Position numbers and translations under genes: made by a program. The notes under the pieces were generated by a model, which did no database searches, was not told the origin of the DNA, and saw only the letters and a list, made by a program, of their open reading frames with translations. From positions 9,371,688 through 9,435,687 of the forward strand of contig JALPQD010000004.1 of the NCBI GenBank assembly GCA_023101885.1: DNA of 64,000 bases, given 5' to 3'. Below are positions 12,718-23,837 of the stretch, one piece after another. Origin of the DNA: Typhlomys cinereus. Lineage: Eukaryota > Chordata > Mammalia > Rodentia > Platacanthomyidae. The number at the start of each line of letters is the position of its first letter. Position 1 is the stretch's first letter.

Positions 12718-13628
12718 TTTTTTGTTTTTTTATTTCTGCTCATACAAATTTAACAGGTACACCAGTCCCCTCCCTCCCTCCACCTTCCCCCAACACCCCT
12801 GCTCCCGCTCCCTCTCCCCTCTCTCCTCCCCCTCCTTCCCCATCCCCCAGTGCCTCCCACCCAGTGGTTCCCCCCGCCCCCGAATCCCCAGAGCATCCTT
12901 TAATGTGCATACCAAACTCTCCTCTGGATCCTCCACTCCAATGAGGTGCAAGGAACCAGAGGCATTTCCCAGAACCCTTTCATGTGTTCCCCTTAAGCTT
13001 AGGAACACTACTGTGACTGTCAGTCCCTAGCCTCCAAGGATCCTAGTGCCTTTAGTCCATGCTAGACTTTGTGCGGTCAATAATGTGTTGGACATAGAGC
13101 AGGTCATGCAAAGTCCAATTATGATTGCTTAGGCCATAACTTGTGTGGAGTATCTTGCATATCATTACTCCTCCCATCCTTATGCTCTTACAATCTTACC
13201 GCCCCCTCTTCCGCAAATTTCCCTGAGCTTCAGGATGGGAAGAGATTAGGCTGGCCCAGTTCCAGGTGGTTGATATAGAGTCTCTGATGTTCTGAATTAT
13301 GGTTTGTTGATTTTTTTTTCAGTTTTGCTGCTCCTGCAATGCCCTTGGCTCCATCTGATTGGTATTGGATGTCACCCCCTGGCCAGAGGTTAAAAACTTG
13401 CAGTCCTTGATGGTGGCCTATTTTCTCTGCTGTAACATGGTCCCCTCTCTCCTTGTTACAAGTGTGGCCCTCCTTCCCCATACCGCCTGTTCATAATCTT
13501 AGTAATTACTGTAGTTATTATAGAGATTTATCTTTGAGTGTGTCTCTAAGTGGGTTTGGTACTAGGATCCACCTATTAGGGAGTACATACGACACTTAAT
13601 TTTCTATGTCTGGGGTACTTCACACAAT
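12718..13628 (-). mobile_element. L1 3' UTR fragment, tandem unit 2
   Basis: The same UTR as unit 1 but longer: 3' terminus at 12718-12765, purine tract 12766-12880, UTR body to about 13560, and the last codons of ORF2 (CCTATTAGGGAGTAC on plus at 13582-13596). It breaks at 13628, again against the T-run of the next unit. Frames here of up to 121 codons are by-products of the C-rich tract. Confidence 0.88.
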
Positions 13629-16160
13629 ATAATTTTTTCTTTCTTTTTTTTAACATTTATTATTATTATTTCCGCTCATACAAACTTAATAGGTACACCG
13701 GTTGCCTCCCTCCCTCCTCTTCCCCCTGAACCCCCGGCTCCCCCTCCCCTCAACCCTCCTTCCCCATCCCCCAGTGCCTCCCGCCCCAATTCCCAGAGAG
13801 TCCTTTCTTGTGCATCCCTGACTCTCCTCTGGGCCCTCCTCTCCGATGACATACAAGGACCCAGTGGCATTTCCCTGAACCCTTTCTCATGTTCCCCTTA
13901 AGCATAGGAATACTGTGGCTGTCAATCCCTTGCCTCCAAGGATCTTGGTGCCTTTAGCAGATGCTAGACTTTGTGAGGTCAATAGTGTGTTCGACATTGG
14001 GCAGGGCATGCAAAGTCCAATTATGATTGCTTCAGCCCTAACTTGTGTGGAGTATCTCACAAATCATTGCTCCTCCCATCCTTTTGCTCTTACACTCTTA
14101 CCACCCCCTCTTCCGCAAATGTCCCAGAACTTCAGGATGAGGAGAGATTAGTCTGGCGTAGTTCTAGGTGGTTGATATAGAGTCTGTGAAGTTCTGGATT
14201 GTAGTTTGTTGATTTTCTTTTGCAGTTTTGCTGCTCCTGCAATGCCCTTCACTCCATCCTGCTGGGCACTGTTTGTCACCCCTTGCAGTCCTTGATGGAA
14301 GCCTATTTTCTCTATGTAACATGATCACTTCTCTCCTTGTGTCTGTTCTGGCTCTCCAACCCCATCCCTCCAGTTCATTATCCTTGCAATTACTGTAGGT
14401 AATACATAGATTTACCTAGGAGTATCTCAAGATGGTCTGGGTGGGTTTGGTACTAGGAGCCACCTATTAGGGAGTACATACGGTGCTTAATTTTCTGGGA
14501 TTGGGATACTTCACTTAATATAATTGTTTCTAATGACATCCATTTCCTGGCAAATTCCAGTAATTCATCCTTTTTGATGGCTGAGTAGTACTCCATTGTC
14601 TAGATGTACCACAGTTTCCTTATCCACTCGTCAACTGTTGGACATGTGGGCTGATTCATGACTTTGCTATTGTAAACAGCGCTGCTATGAACATGGTCGT
14701 GCATGTGCTATCGAGGTGAAACTCTGCTGTATGGGGGTTATTCCCAAAGTGCAATCGCAGGGTTATATGGCATTTCAATCTTTAATTTCTTTAAGAATCC
14801 TCAGACGGCTCGCCAGAGTGGCTGTATGAGCCTGCATTCCTACCAGCAATGTAGCAGAGTTCCCCTCTCTCCACATCCTCTCCAGCATTTGGTGTTGTTT
14901 GTATTGTGGATTTTTGCCATCCTGACCAGAGTGAGATGATATCTCAGGCAACTTTTATTTACATTTCCCTGATGGCTAAAGAAGTGGAGCATTTTTTAAG
15001 ATAATGATTAGACATTTTAATTTCATCCTTGGTAAAGTTTCTTTTAAGTTCCAGGGCCCATTTTTTAATTGGGCCATTGGTTTCCTTGGTGTTTAGTTTT
15101 CTAAGTTCTTTGTGCACTCTGGACAGTAGAGCTCTATCAGATGTGTGGTGAGTGAAGATTTTCTCCCATTCTGTGGGTTACCTTTGAGCTCGTGTTACAA
15201 TCTCTTTATCTGAACAGAAGCTCTTTAATTTCACAAGATCCCAACTGTTGAGAGTTGGTAGCAGTGACTGTGCCATTGGATGTCTGTTTAGGAACTGTTG
15301 GCCTAGCCCAATCAGCTTGAGGGAATTCCTGATCCTTTCAACTATGGTTTTTATAGTCTCTGTCCTGATATCAAGGTCCTTGATCCATTTGGAATTAAGT
15401 CTTGTACATGGTGACAAGTATGGGCCCAGCTTTAATCTTCTGCATGTGGAGATCCAGTTTTGCCGGCACCATTTGTTGAAGATGCTGTTCTTTTTCCATT
15501 GGATTCTTTGGGCCCCTTTGTCAAAGACCAAATGGCTATAATTTTGTGGGCTTATATCTTGGTCTTCAACCCTTATCCATTCATCTGTGTGTCTATTCTG
15601 GAGCCAGTACCAGGCTGTTTTTTACAACTATGGATTTGTAGTAGAGACTAAGGTTTGGTATGGTGATACCTCCAGCAGTGTTTTTGTTACTCAGGATTGT
15701 CTTTGCTATCCTGGGTCTTTTGTGCTTCCATATGAACTTTGAGATTGTTTGGTCAACCTCTTTAAAAAATTGTTTTGGGATTTTAATTGGTATAGCATTG
15801 AATCTGTATATTGCCTTTGGTAGGATGATCATTTTTACGATGTTGATTCTGCCAATCCAGGAATATGGGAAGTCTTTCCACCTTCTGCTGTCTTCTTCAA
15901 TTTCTTTCTTGAGGGTTTTAAAGTTTTCATTGTAAAGTCTTTTACCTCCTTGGTAAGGTTTATACCAAGGTATTTCATTTTATTAGGGACTATAGTAAAT
16001 GGGATTGTTTCTCTCAAGGCTTTTTCACTTCTTTCATTTTGGGCATATAGGAAGGACACTGACTTTTGTACATTTATTCTGTATTCTGCCACCCTGCTGA
16101 ACTTCTGTATTAGTTCAGGAGCTTCTTGGTGGAATCACTCAGGTATAAGATCATGTCATC
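13629..16160 (-). mobile_element. L1, 3' part (element A)
   Basis: A minus-strand L1 whose 3' tail lies at 13629-13665 and which reads 5'-ward through the full 3' UTR and the ORF2 C-terminal half, up to the codons just before MILYLS. There the match stops at 16160, where a plus-strand L1 begins. The sequence needed to continue it reappears only after that element, at 19579, but without the RT N-terminal part (see findings). Hence A and the segment 19579-22835 are probably one near-full-length L1. Confidence 0.85.
14453..16160 (-). pseudogene. L1 ORF2 C-terminal half, broken
   Basis: The frame from the end of ORF2 (stop at 14453) to the RT catalytic segment is recognisable but split by frameshifts. 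Preserved pieces are at 15178-15531 ([17 protein letters not shown]), 15593-15832 ([19 protein letters not shown]) and 15835-16092. The RT catalytic aspartates lie at the broken edge and are not present. No functional protein is possible. Confidence 0.85.
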
Positions 16161-16163
16161 TCA

Positions 16164-18538
16164 TTTAAGGAGTTAATAATACCAATACTCCTTAAACTTT
16201 TCCATAAAATAGCAAAGGAAGGAACACTACCAAATTACTTCTATGAAGCCAATATCATTTTAATCCCAAAACCTAATAAAGACTCACTTAAAAAAGAAAA
16301 CTATAGGCCAATCTCTCTGATGAACACAGACGCAAAGATTTTCAACAAAGTTTTAGCAAATCAGATTCAAAAACATATTAAAAAGATCATTCACGGGGAC
16401 CAAGTAGGCTTCATCCCCGGCACACAAGGTTGGTTCAACATACGAAAATCAATAAATGTAATTCATTATGTAAACCAGTCCAAAGTCCAAGACCACATGA
16501 TACTCTCGATAGATGCAGAAAAAGCTTTTGACAAGATCCAACAACCTTTTATGATCAAAATGCTAGAGACAGTAGGAATGGAAGGAACCTTTATCAATAT
16601 AATAAAAGCTGTATACAACAAGCTCACAGCAAGGATTATGCTCAATGGGGAACAATTGGAAGCATTCCCACTTCGATCAGGAACTAGACAAGGCTGTCCA
16701 CTCTCACCACTTCTACTCAATATTGTACTTGAAGTCTTAGCTGAAGCCATAAGACAAGAAAGGGACATAAGAGGGATTCAAATCAGCAAGGAAGAAGTCA
16801 AGCTATCCCTATTTGCAGATGACATGATTTTATACCTGAGTGACCCCAAAAACTCCACCAGGAAGCTCCTGGAACTAATTGAGAAGTTCAGCAGGGTGGC
16901 AGGATACAAAATAAATGTGCAAAAATCAGAGGCCTTCCTATATGCCCAGGATGAAAGAAGTGAAAAAGCATTGAGAGAAACAATCCCATTTACTATAGCC
17001 CCTAAAAAAATGAAATACCTTGGTATAAACCTAACCAAGGAGGTAAAAGATCTTTACAATGAAAACTTTAAAACCCTCAAGAAAGAAATTGCAGAAGACA
17101 GCAGAAGGTGGAAAGACTTCCCATGTTCCTGGATTGGCAGAATCAACATTGTAAAAATGACCATCCTACCAAAGGCAATATACAAATTCAATGCTATACC
17201 AATTAAAATCCCAAAGCAATTCTTTAAAGAAGTTGACCAAACAATCTCAAAATTCATATGGAGTCACAAAAGACCCAGGATAGCAAAGACAATCCTGAGT
17301 AACAAAAACACTGCTGGAGGTATCACCATACCGAACCTTAGTCTATATTACAAATCCATAGTTATAAAAACAGCCTGGTACTGGCTCCAAAATAGACATA
17401 CAGATCAATGGATAAGGATTGAAAACCCAGATATAAGCCCACAAAATTATAGCCATTTGGTCTTTGACAAAGGGACCCAAAGAATCCAATGGAAAAAGAA
17501 CAGCATCTTCAACAAATGGTGCTGGCAAAACTGGATCTCCACATGCAGAAGATTAAAGCTGGGCCCATACTTGTCACCATGTACAAGACTTAATTCCCAA
17601 TGGATCAAGGACCTTGATATCAGGACAGAGACTATAAAAACCATAGTTGAAAGGATAGGGAACTCCCTCGAGCTGATTGGGCTTGGCCAACAGTTCCTAA
17701 ACAGACATCCAATGGCACAGTCACTGCTACCAACTCTCAACAGTTGGGATCTTGTGAAATTAAAGAGCTTCTGTTCAGATAAAGAGATTGTAACACGAGC
17801 TCAAAGGCAACCCACAGAATGGGAGAAAATCTTCACTAACCACATATCTGATAGAGTCTACTGTCCAGAGTACACAAAGAACTTAGAAAACTAAACATCA
17901 AGGAAACCAATGGCCCAATTTAAAAATGGGCCCTGGAACTTCAAAGAAACTTTACCAGGGATGAAATTAAAATGTCTAACAAATATCTGAAAAAATGCTC
18001 CACTTCTTTAGCCACCAGGGAAATGCAAATCAAAACTTCCCTGAGATATCATCTCACCCTGGTCAGGATGGCAAAAATCCACAACAGAAACAACATCAAG
18101 TGCTGGAGAGGATGTCAGGAGAATGGAACTCTCTTACCTTGCTGGTGGGAATGCAGCCTCATACAGCCATTCTGGCGAGCCGTCTGGAGATTCTTAGAGA
18201 AATTAAAGATTGAAATGCCATATGACCCTGCGATTCCACTTTTGGGAATAACCCCCCATGCAGCAGAGGTTCACCTCGATAGCACAAGCACAACCATGTT
18301 CATAGCAGCACTGTTTACAATAGCAAAGACATGGAATCAACCCACATGTCCAACAGTTGACGAGTGGATAAGGAAACTGTGGTACATCTAGACAATGGAG
18401 TACTACTCAGCCATCAAAAATGATGAATTACTGGAATTTGCCAGGAAATGGATGTCATTAGAAACAATTATATTAAGTGAAGTATCCCAGACCCAGAAAA
18501 TTAAGTGCCGTACGTACTCCCTAATAGGTGGCTCCTAG
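16164..18538 (+). pseudogene. L1 ORF2, RT and C-terminal domains
   Basis: This is the best preserved coding sequence in the window. From 16164 the frame is open to 17894 (577 codons; the first Met at 16320 is internal). It includes [16 protein letters not shown], the RT fingers/palm, [12 protein letters not shown], and the catalytic [10 protein letters not shown] with FADD at 16812-16823. Then a one-base loss at about 17856 (GAGTCTACTG against GAGCTCTACTG in the copy at 53.6-55.3 kb) shifts the frame, and a TAA follows near 17921. The restored frame runs 17972-18391 and includes CWRGC and [15 protein letters not shown] replaces the Tyr of YIYTMEY at 18389-18391. The natural ORF2 stop is at 18536-18538. 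The endonuclease is absent, so it cannot act alone. High intactness suggests it is among the younger L1s here. Confidence 0.92.
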
Positions 18539-18844
18539 TACCAAACCCACCCAGCCCATCCTGAGACACTCATAGGTAAATCTATGTATTACCTACAGTA
18601 ATTGCAAGGATTATGAACAGTAGGGATGGGGTTGGAGGGCCACACCAGAAACAAGGAGAGAAGTGACCATGTTACAGTAGAGAAAATAGGCCTCCATCAA
18701 GGACTGCAAGTAAGTAATGTGACACCTAGTTAAGTTCACAGACATTTACAACTAAGGGGGTATGATCTCACCAGAAGGGGAGGGGATATAATCCGGCAGA
18801 TTAAAAAGTAACCATTTTGCAAATGGGTGATTGACCCCTCCCAT

Positions 18845-18889
18845 TGCCAAATGCCATATGACCCTGAGATTCCACTTTTGGGTATAAGT
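18845..18889 (+). repeat. ORF2-derived patch inside an L1 3' UTR
   Basis: About 40 bp (AAATGCCATATGACCCTGAG, then ATTCCACTTTTGGGTATAA) repeats, with two substitutions, the ORF2 coding segment at 18213-18251. In the related L1 3' UTR at 52.9-53.0 kb this place holds an unrelated stretch of about 24 bp. Confidence 0.8.
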
Positions 18890-19435
18890 ATGACATCTAA
18901 CCTTGAATGTGCTCTTATAATAAGACTCCAGTTTAACAGCTTTCTGTCTCTGGCCAGGGGGTGACATACAGTGCCCATCACGATGGAGTGAAGGGCATTG
19001 CAGGAGCAGCAAAACTGCAAAAGAAAATCAACAAACCACTATCCAGAACCACCTAGAACTAGGCCAGACTAATCTCTCCCCATCCTGAAGCTCAGGGACA
19101 TTTGCGGAAGAGGGGGCGGTAAGAGTGTAAGAGCAAAAGGATGGGAGGAGCAATGATTTGCAAGATACTCCACACAAGTTAGGGCCGAAGCAATCATAAG
19201 TGGACATTGCATGCCTGGCGCAATGTCCAACACACTATTGACCTCACAAAGTCTAGCATCTGCTAAAGGCACCAAGATCCTTGGAGGCAAGGGATTGGCA
19301 TCCACAGTAGTGTTCCTATGCTTAAGGGGAACACAGGAAAGGGTTCAGGGAAAGGCCACTGGGTCCTTGTACGTCATCGGAGAGGAGGGCCCAGAGGAAA
19401 ATCAGACATGCACAAGAAAGGACTCTCTGGGAATT

Positions 19436-19520
19436 GGGGCGGGAGGCACTGGGGGATGGGGAGGGAGAGGGATGGGGAGGGGGAGCAGGGGGTATGGGGG
19501 GAGGAGGAGGGAGGGAGGGA
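19436..19520 (+). repeat. G-rich purine tract of L1 3' UTR
   Basis: Runs of three to six G separated by A or short spacers, with several blocks of four G-runs, so a G-quadruplex is plausible on the plus strand. Equivalent tracts occur at 12305-12420, 12766-12880, 13700-13790, 24040-24170 and 52325-52400 on the minus strand. This is a known trait of rodent L1 3' UTRs. Confidence 0.8.
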
Positions 19521-19589
19521 ACTGGTGTACCTAATAAGTTTGTATGAGCTGAAATAAAAAAAAAGGAAAAAAAAAAGAAATTCATCCAT

Positions 19590-20868
19590 CTCTTTTGTGT
19601 TGTCAAACTTCACAGAGTATAAGTTTTTGAAATATGATGGTATAATTCTCTGGATTTCTTGGGTATCCGTAGTGATAACTCCATGTTCATTTCTAATTTT
19701 TTTAATTTGGGTTTTCTCTCTCTTGCTTTTGGTTAATTTAGCTAGGGGTGTATCAATCTTATTGATTTTTGCAAAGAACCAGCTTTTTGACTGGTTGATT
19801 TTTTCTATCGTTTTCTTAATCTTGATTTCAGATATTTCTCCCCTTATTTTGCTAATCTCCTCTCTTCTACTACTTTTGGGATCAGATTGCTCTAGTTTCT
19901 CTAAAGCTTTAAGCTGCATTGTTAAGTTGTTTATTTCTGATGTTTCCATTTTTTTGATGTAGGCATTAAGAGCTATGAACTCTTAGAACGGCTTTCATTG
20001 TGTCCCAGAGATTTTGGTAAGTTGTATTTTCGTTATCATTCACTTTCAGGAAATCTTGAATTTCCTTTTCAATTTCTTCCTGAATCCAGTTCTCATTCAG
20101 CATCATATTGTTAAGTTTCCAGGAATTAGTGTATTTTCTCTTGTTTGATGTGTTGTGGATGTCCATCTTTAGGTCGTGGTGGTCTGATACGGCACAGGTT
20201 AGAATTTCAACTTTTTTGTGTATGTATAGATTCGTTTTGTGGCCCAATATGTGATCTATTTTGGAGAAAGTTCCGTGTGCTGCTGAGAAAAATGTGTATT
20301 CTTTGGTGTGTGGGTGAAAAGTTCGATAGAGATCTGTAAAGTCCATTTCTTTCAGGGTTTGATTAAGTTCCAAAAAGTCTCTGTTAAGCTTTTGACCTGT
20401 TGATCTATCCCATATTGAGAGGGCGGTGTTGAAGTCCCCAGGAATTATCGTTTGGGGGTTGATTTCTCGCTTTAGATGCTGTAGGGTTTTCTTAATGAAT
20501 GTGGAGGGGCCCGTATTGGGTGCATATATGTTCAGTATTGTGAAGTCTTCCTGGTGAATTGTACCTGTGACTAAAATGTAGTATCCATCCGTGTCTCTTA
20601 TAATTTTCTTTGGTTTGAAGTCCACTTTGTCTGATAGCATAATGGCTACCCCTGCCTGTTTTCTGCTTCCATTAGCTTGTAGAATTGTTGATCAGCCTTT
20701 TATTTTTAGAGCGTGCCTATCTTTTGTGGTGAGATAGGTTTCCTGCAGGCAGCAGACTGATGGATTGTGATTTTTAATCCAAGTTTGTAATCTGTGTCTC
20801 TTGATTGGTGAGTTAATTCCATTAACATTTAGTGTTATAATGGAGAAACTATTTTTAATTCCAGAAAT
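19590..20868 (-). pseudogene. L1 ORF2 endonuclease domain
   Basis: This is an apurinic/apyrimidinic-like endonuclease that, in L1, nicks target DNA at TTTT/A sites. On the minus strand the order is TLNVNG (catalytic Asn) near 20840, LQETYL (catalytic Glu) near 20750, then an open frame 20640-19966 with APNTGPST, PGDFNTALS (Asp and Asn), KIDHILG (Asp) and VSDHHDLK (Asp-His). Thus all hallmark catalytic residues survive. A stop (TGA, about 20691) upstream of that frame and a break near 19970 interrupt it. Beyond it lies the linker down to KEMDEF (19949-19590). The RT domain is missing here. Confidence 0.88.
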
Positions 20869-20899
20869 TTATTATGTTTAGTAGTTTTTATAAGTACTA

Positions 20900-21950
20900 T
20901 TGCTTTGCTGTTAATGGTGTTATACATGTCTTTTGTTCTCCTGGATATGCCTGTTTTTTTCTTCACGCTTCAGTACCATTTCTAGCATTTTTTGAAGGCC
21001 TGGTTTGGTGGACATGTATCCCTTCAAGTTGTCTTTGTGCTGGAAGATTTTTCTTTCTCCCTCGATCATGACTGATAGTTTTGCAGGGTAAATCAGCCTG
21101 GGTTGACATTTTTGCTCATTCAATACTTGAAGTATGTCTCTCCAAGCTCTTCTTGCTTTTACTGTTTCAACTGAGAAGTCATTTGTTATTTTAATAGGTT
21201 TACCTTTAAAAGTGACTTGTTTTTTCTCCCTTGAAGCTCTCAGCACCAGTTCTTTATCTTGAATGTGGAATGTTTTAACTATTATTTGCCATGGCATGCT
21301 TCTGTTTTGGTCGTTATCTGTTTGGGTTGCGGAATGCCTCTTGTATATGGATGGGCCTTTCTTTTTTTAGATGAGGAAAGTTTTCCTTGATGATCGTTTG
21401 AAAAATTTCCTCAGGGGTGGTATTTTGAGATTCTTGCTCTTGTGTTCTATGAATACGCATGTTAGGCTTCTTCAGGGTGTCCCATAACTTTTGAATATTT
21501 CTCTCAAGTATCTTTTTTATTTCTCTCAAATATCTTTTTGGCTTTAACAACCTCTTCCATTGAGCTGGTAAATACTCCCACTTTGTCTTCAAGATCTGAA
21601 ATTCTATTTTCTGCTTTGTTTGTTCTGCTGATAAGACTCTCTGGTGAGTTCTGGGTTGAGAATAACTTGCCTTTTAGTTCAGTTTTAAACTCTGCTTGAG
21701 TGTGTTTTAACTGCTCTATGCCTATTTTGTTTCTTAAACTGTTTTTCTGAACTCCTCCAAGTGTCTGTTGTGTTCCTGTTCAAAGTGGTTGATGCACTTA
21801 TTTAACTCCTCTTGGATTTCCTCTTTCATAGTACCATGATCATTCTTTGAAAGTCATTATCTTGGGTCAGGCTTTCTTCGCTATTTTCTGTGGATTTGTT
21901 CTGGTTGGAGCCTATCATTATAGAGTTAATTCTTTTGGTGGGAGATTTGT
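20900..21950 (-). pseudogene. L1 ORF1 (RNA-binding protein) remnant
   Basis: ORF1 encodes the trimeric RNA-binding chaperone of the L1 particle. Two pieces are recognisable on the minus strand. Bases 21592-21314 hold a Lys-rich stretch ending ERPIHIQEAFRNPNR. Bases 21297-20920 hold PWQIIVKTFHIQDKE, ARRAWRDIL, CQPRLIYPAKLSV and KPGLQKMLEMVL, which match the conserved RRM to C-terminal domain. A frameshift lies between them (about 21300-21314), and the N-terminal coiled coil upstream (to about 21950) is degraded. Confidence 0.85.
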
Positions 21951-22419
21951 TTTCTTAGGTTTTGTTTCTCAAGGATTTTCAGTTTGACTTGATCATTGAT
22001 GTTTTTATCTCTTAAGACCTTCTTTGAATTTCTGTGTGTTTTTGACTGAACTGAATTGGTTGGTATCACTACTCTTGGGCAGTTATTACTAGTGTTTACC
22101 TTGGTGTTGGTTATGCTTGTTGTTACTGTTATTTCCTAGATGAGGCTATTAGATAGTACAGAGGGTGGACAGGGGGTGAATATTAGTATGGTAGTGCACT
22201 GTTATTATTTAGCACCTTGGTGATATGTGAGGGTGAGTGGTATAGTTCCTGAAGTTGTATGTTTTGGGAGTGGCTATATGGAAAAGTTACTCTATAGTAA
22301 CTAATAATTGAACAGGATGTTAAAAAAGGGGGTTTACTGATCTTTGGTCTGGATGTGGAGAATCTCTCCCATGAGATAGAATGAATTTAGAGGATTTCAG
22401 ACGTGTAGCCTTTGTCCCC

Positions 22420-22835
22420 TAGAGCTTTGCTTGGGTGTTCTTTGGATTCTGTTGAATTCTGATGAGCAGTGTGTCCTCCCTGGACTGGGGGGCACCGTGT
22501 GTCTTCGCTGAATTGCAGGTGTCCCGGGTGAGCGCAATTGACCTGGGGATCTGAGGTGAGGCCCAGGAGTTGCACCTGCTCAGATTGGCTGGTGCGAGAA
22601 GCTGGGACAAGTGGGTTACCTGGGGTTTGGGGATGAGCAGGGGTATTTACCTGGACGCAGTGTATCCTCATTGGACTGCACAGTCCCGGGCAGAGGTGCT
22701 GGGGGTGGGTGCAATTGACCTGGGGATCTAGGGTTACCTGGGGCTTGGGGATGAGCAGGGGGTGTTTACTTGGGGCACAGTGTGTCCTCGCTGGAGTGCA
22801 CTCATCCAGGGCAGGCAGGGGAAAAGGTAAAATGA
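22420..22835 (-). promoter_or_regulatory. L1 5' UTR with tandem monomer-like repeats
   Basis: A GC-rich block in otherwise AT-rich DNA, lying just where the L1 promoter should be. GGGTTACCTGGGG recurs at 22613 and 22731 (118 bp apart) and GCAATTGACCTGGGGATCT at 22534 and 22711 (177 bp apart). CAGTGTGTCCTC-type segments recur as well. This recalls the promoter monomers of mouse L1 but with a different sequence. The 5' limit at about 22835 is the change back to AT-rich DNA. Confidence 0.65.
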
Positions 22836-23135
22836 ATGATTATACATAATAAAAATAATTGTGAGCTTATAAACCTGGGTAAATATCAAAAGTATTCAAG
22901 GAAGTTAAATGAGCCAGATGTAGAGTACCACATAGTATATGATTTGATTTTATATGAATGGTTCAGAAGAGAGAATCTATGGAGATAAAATAGATTAGTG
23001 GCTTGGGAGCAGAAAGTGACAGTGGGATCATTGGTGTAGAGCATAAAGTTCTTATTGGAATGATTGAAACGTCCTGTAGTGAAAGTGCAGTGTGATTATA
23101 CAACTAAGTACTGTTTATTAAAATCAAGAAATTGT
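22836..23135. other. Unique AT-rich DNA
   Basis: No gene or repeat recognised between the L1 5' end and the next SINE. Confidence 0.5.
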
Positions 23136-23354
23136 GGGCTGGAGAGGTAGCTCAGGGGTAAGAGCTACCATTGCCTTGAAGGCAAAAGGACTTAAGTTCA
23201 GATATCCAATGACCCACAATTTAGGCTCTAGAAGGTGGATTCTAGAAACCACAGAACAAAGTAAGTAGGGGGTAGAGCAATCCAGAATGATTCCTGATAT
23301 CATCCTTGGGCTTCCACAGGCAAGCACAGACACTCAAGAATTGTGTTGTATACA

Positions 23355-23385
<31 letters not shown>

Positions 23386-23412
23386 TACACACACAAGCAA
23401 AAATAAATCATG
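23136..23412 (+). mobile_element. Older B2-superfamily SINE
   Basis: Starts GGGCTGGAGAGGTAGCTCAG, with the older-type body (CAATCCAGAATGATTCCTGA, then GGGCTTCCACAGGCAAGCAC) and a (CA)n tail with TACACACACAAG. The B box is degenerate. No clear TSD. Confidence 0.8.
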
Positions 23413-23837
23413 AAATCATACATGTAAAGTGGATGAACTTTATTATACATAAAATATGCTCAACTAACATTGTAAAATATGTCAAAAATCATAAAGATCA
23501 GAGGTTTCCATCATTTTGGGAAGCACCATATATTCCTTCGATTTCAGATTCAATAACAAACATATGGGTAGTCAATTTTACCCTTCCCATATCAGGTACC
23601 TATCTAATTTCTATCATGATAGATTTTTTTAACATAAGCTTTTGTTTTTCTGAACATGTCTGTTTTTGTTAGTTTGTTTGTTTGTTTTAAACACAGAACA
23701 ATAAGCACTTTAGTACATGAACTCTAATGACTTCTTTGCTTTTCCAGGCTTTGGTCTTCTTCCAATAGAGCTTCATTTCCTTGCCCTCTAGCACATAGCC
23801 ATTCGCTCTACCATACTGGTTCCATTTTTTTTAACTT

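Larger units (their letters stand above)
16164..19578 (+). mobile_element. 5'-truncated L1 (element B)
   Basis: This plus-strand L1 starts inside ORF2 at codons reading [10 protein letters not shown], contains the RT and C-terminal domains, and has a full 3' UTR (18539-19550) with a G-rich purine tract at 19436-19520 and the tail AATAAAAAAAAAGG, then A-rich to 19578. It lies between the two halves of a minus-strand L1. Only a weak duplication (CATCTCATTT at 16157-16166 against CATCTCTTTT at 19589-19598) flanks it, so simple target-primed insertion without target loss is not supported. Confidence 0.9.
19579..22835 (-). mobile_element. L1, 5' part (element D): EN, ORF1 and 5' UTR
   Basis: A minus-strand L1 lacking its 3' half. 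From right to left it holds a GC-rich repetitive 5' UTR (about 22100-22835), ORF1 (about 20900-21950), and ORF2 from its start near 20868 down to the codons MDEF at about 19590. No L1 inserts without its 3' end, so its missing 3' end is best explained as element A (13629-16160), separated by element B. A plus D give about 5.8 kb. Confidence 0.87.

Noticed and set aside
12663..13030. Pro/Ser-rich ORFs of 93-121 codons
   Set aside because: These cross the C-rich tract of an L1 3' UTR in tandem copies and have no independent support.
16466..17740. Minus-strand ORFs opposite the L1 ORF2
   Set aside because: Antisense shadows of ORF2; similar frames recur opposite the other L1 copies.
16164..19578. 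Twin-priming inversion within one L1 as the cause of the 13.6-19.6 kb structure
   Set aside because: Both opposed segments contain the complete 3' UTR and tail. Twin priming inverts only the 5' part, so two separate 3' ends rule it out.
23343..23412. CRISPR-like or other regularly spaced repeats
   Set aside because: Only simple dinucleotide repeats and dispersed mammalian elements are present; no spacer-repeat pattern exists.
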